A stretch of DNA of 6,972 nt from Alphaproteobacteria bacterium (GTDB taxonomy: Bacteria; Pseudomonadota; Alphaproteobacteria; Rhizobiales; Aestuariivirgaceae), in the NCBI GenBank assembly GCA_024639035.1, contig JAHEJE010000161.1, positions 1 through 6,972 of the forward strand. Direction: 5' to 3'. Each line of letters opens with the position of its first letter. Within the stretch, counting starts at the first letter, position 1. The translations under genes were made by a program, and so were the position numbers. Below the pieces are notes generated by a model. That model was not told where the DNA came from, ran no database searches, and saw only the letters and a program-made list of their open reading frames with translations. Below are positions 6,869 through 6,972 of the stretch, piece after piece.

Positions 6869-6901
6869 GGGTGGCCTTGCCTGTTCCACCAGACGCCACC
6901 C
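6869..6901. repeat. Inverted repeat with 7-bp arms
   Basis: GGGTGGC (6869-6875) pairs with GCCACCC (6895-6901) across a 19-nt loop. No T run is present beside it, so a terminator role is not supported. It lies within the open - strand frame at the right edge and may be chance. Confidence 0.3.
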
Positions 6902-6972
6902 TTGCTCCAGAACCGCTCCAACCACCACCGATCCGAATGGTCCGATCGTTTCCCACTGGGTGTCCAGGGTGG

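Larger units (their letters stand above)
6370..6972. other. Roughly 600-bp region without a supportable gene
   Basis: No open frame here has recognisable motifs; the short frames present are arginine-, proline- and glycine-rich in the way of non-coding GC-rich DNA. I saw no tRNA, no RNase P RNA, tmRNA or SRP RNA signature, and no T-run terminator. The stretch beside 6370 should hold the antiporter promoter, but none could be defined. It does contain inverted repeats (6549-6629, 6634-6650, 6869-6901), listed separately. At the right edge a - strand frame is open from 6970 down to about 6725 and might be the tail of a gene that starts outside. Confidence 0.5.

Overview
The window is a GC-rich stretch of bacterial chromosome. 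Gene content, and my memory of Rhizobiales gene orders, point to an alphaproteobacterium, probably in or near the Rhizobiales. In that group I recall lipA and a COQ10/RatA-like gene sitting next to cinA. Seven complete protein genes and one partial gene can be supported. No rRNA, tRNA, CRISPR array or intact insertion sequence was seen.

Left part (1-3087): the window opens inside the C-terminal domain of a CinA/PncC-type nicotinamide-nucleotide amidase on the + strand. It converges, with a 13-bp overlap, on a 623-residue protein of unknown function on the - strand that carries a Walker A motif and a zeta-toxin-like kinase core. About 130 bp beyond the start of that gene, in the divergent direction, lies a (S)-ureidoglycine aminohydrolase gene (bicupin, purine/ureide catabolism) with every expected metal and substrate residue in place. 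These two genes look like an accessory insertion between cinA and the lipA-COQ10 block.

Middle (3062-5077): a compact - strand operon reads, in transcription order, GlsB/YeaQ-like membrane protein (98 aa), second GlsB/YeaQ-like protein (81 aa), lipoyl synthase lipA, and a COQ10/RatA-like ubiquinone-binding protein. The gaps are 15, 12 and 9 nt. The last gene overlaps the end of the ureidoglycine aminohydrolase gene by 26 bp. The operon links protein lipoylation (2-oxoacid dehydrogenases) and quinone handling with two small stress-type membrane proteins.

Right part (5194-6972): a CPA2-type cation:proton antiporter on the - strand lies upstream of the operon. It is followed by about 600 bp with no convincing gene. 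That stretch holds a long perfect inverted repeat (11-bp arms) enclosing two smaller hairpins, two other hairpins, and at the far right edge an open - strand frame that might be the end of a gene or mobile-element remnant entering from outside.

The most interesting unexplained item is the 623-aa kinase-like protein. No wholly new multi-gene system is evident.
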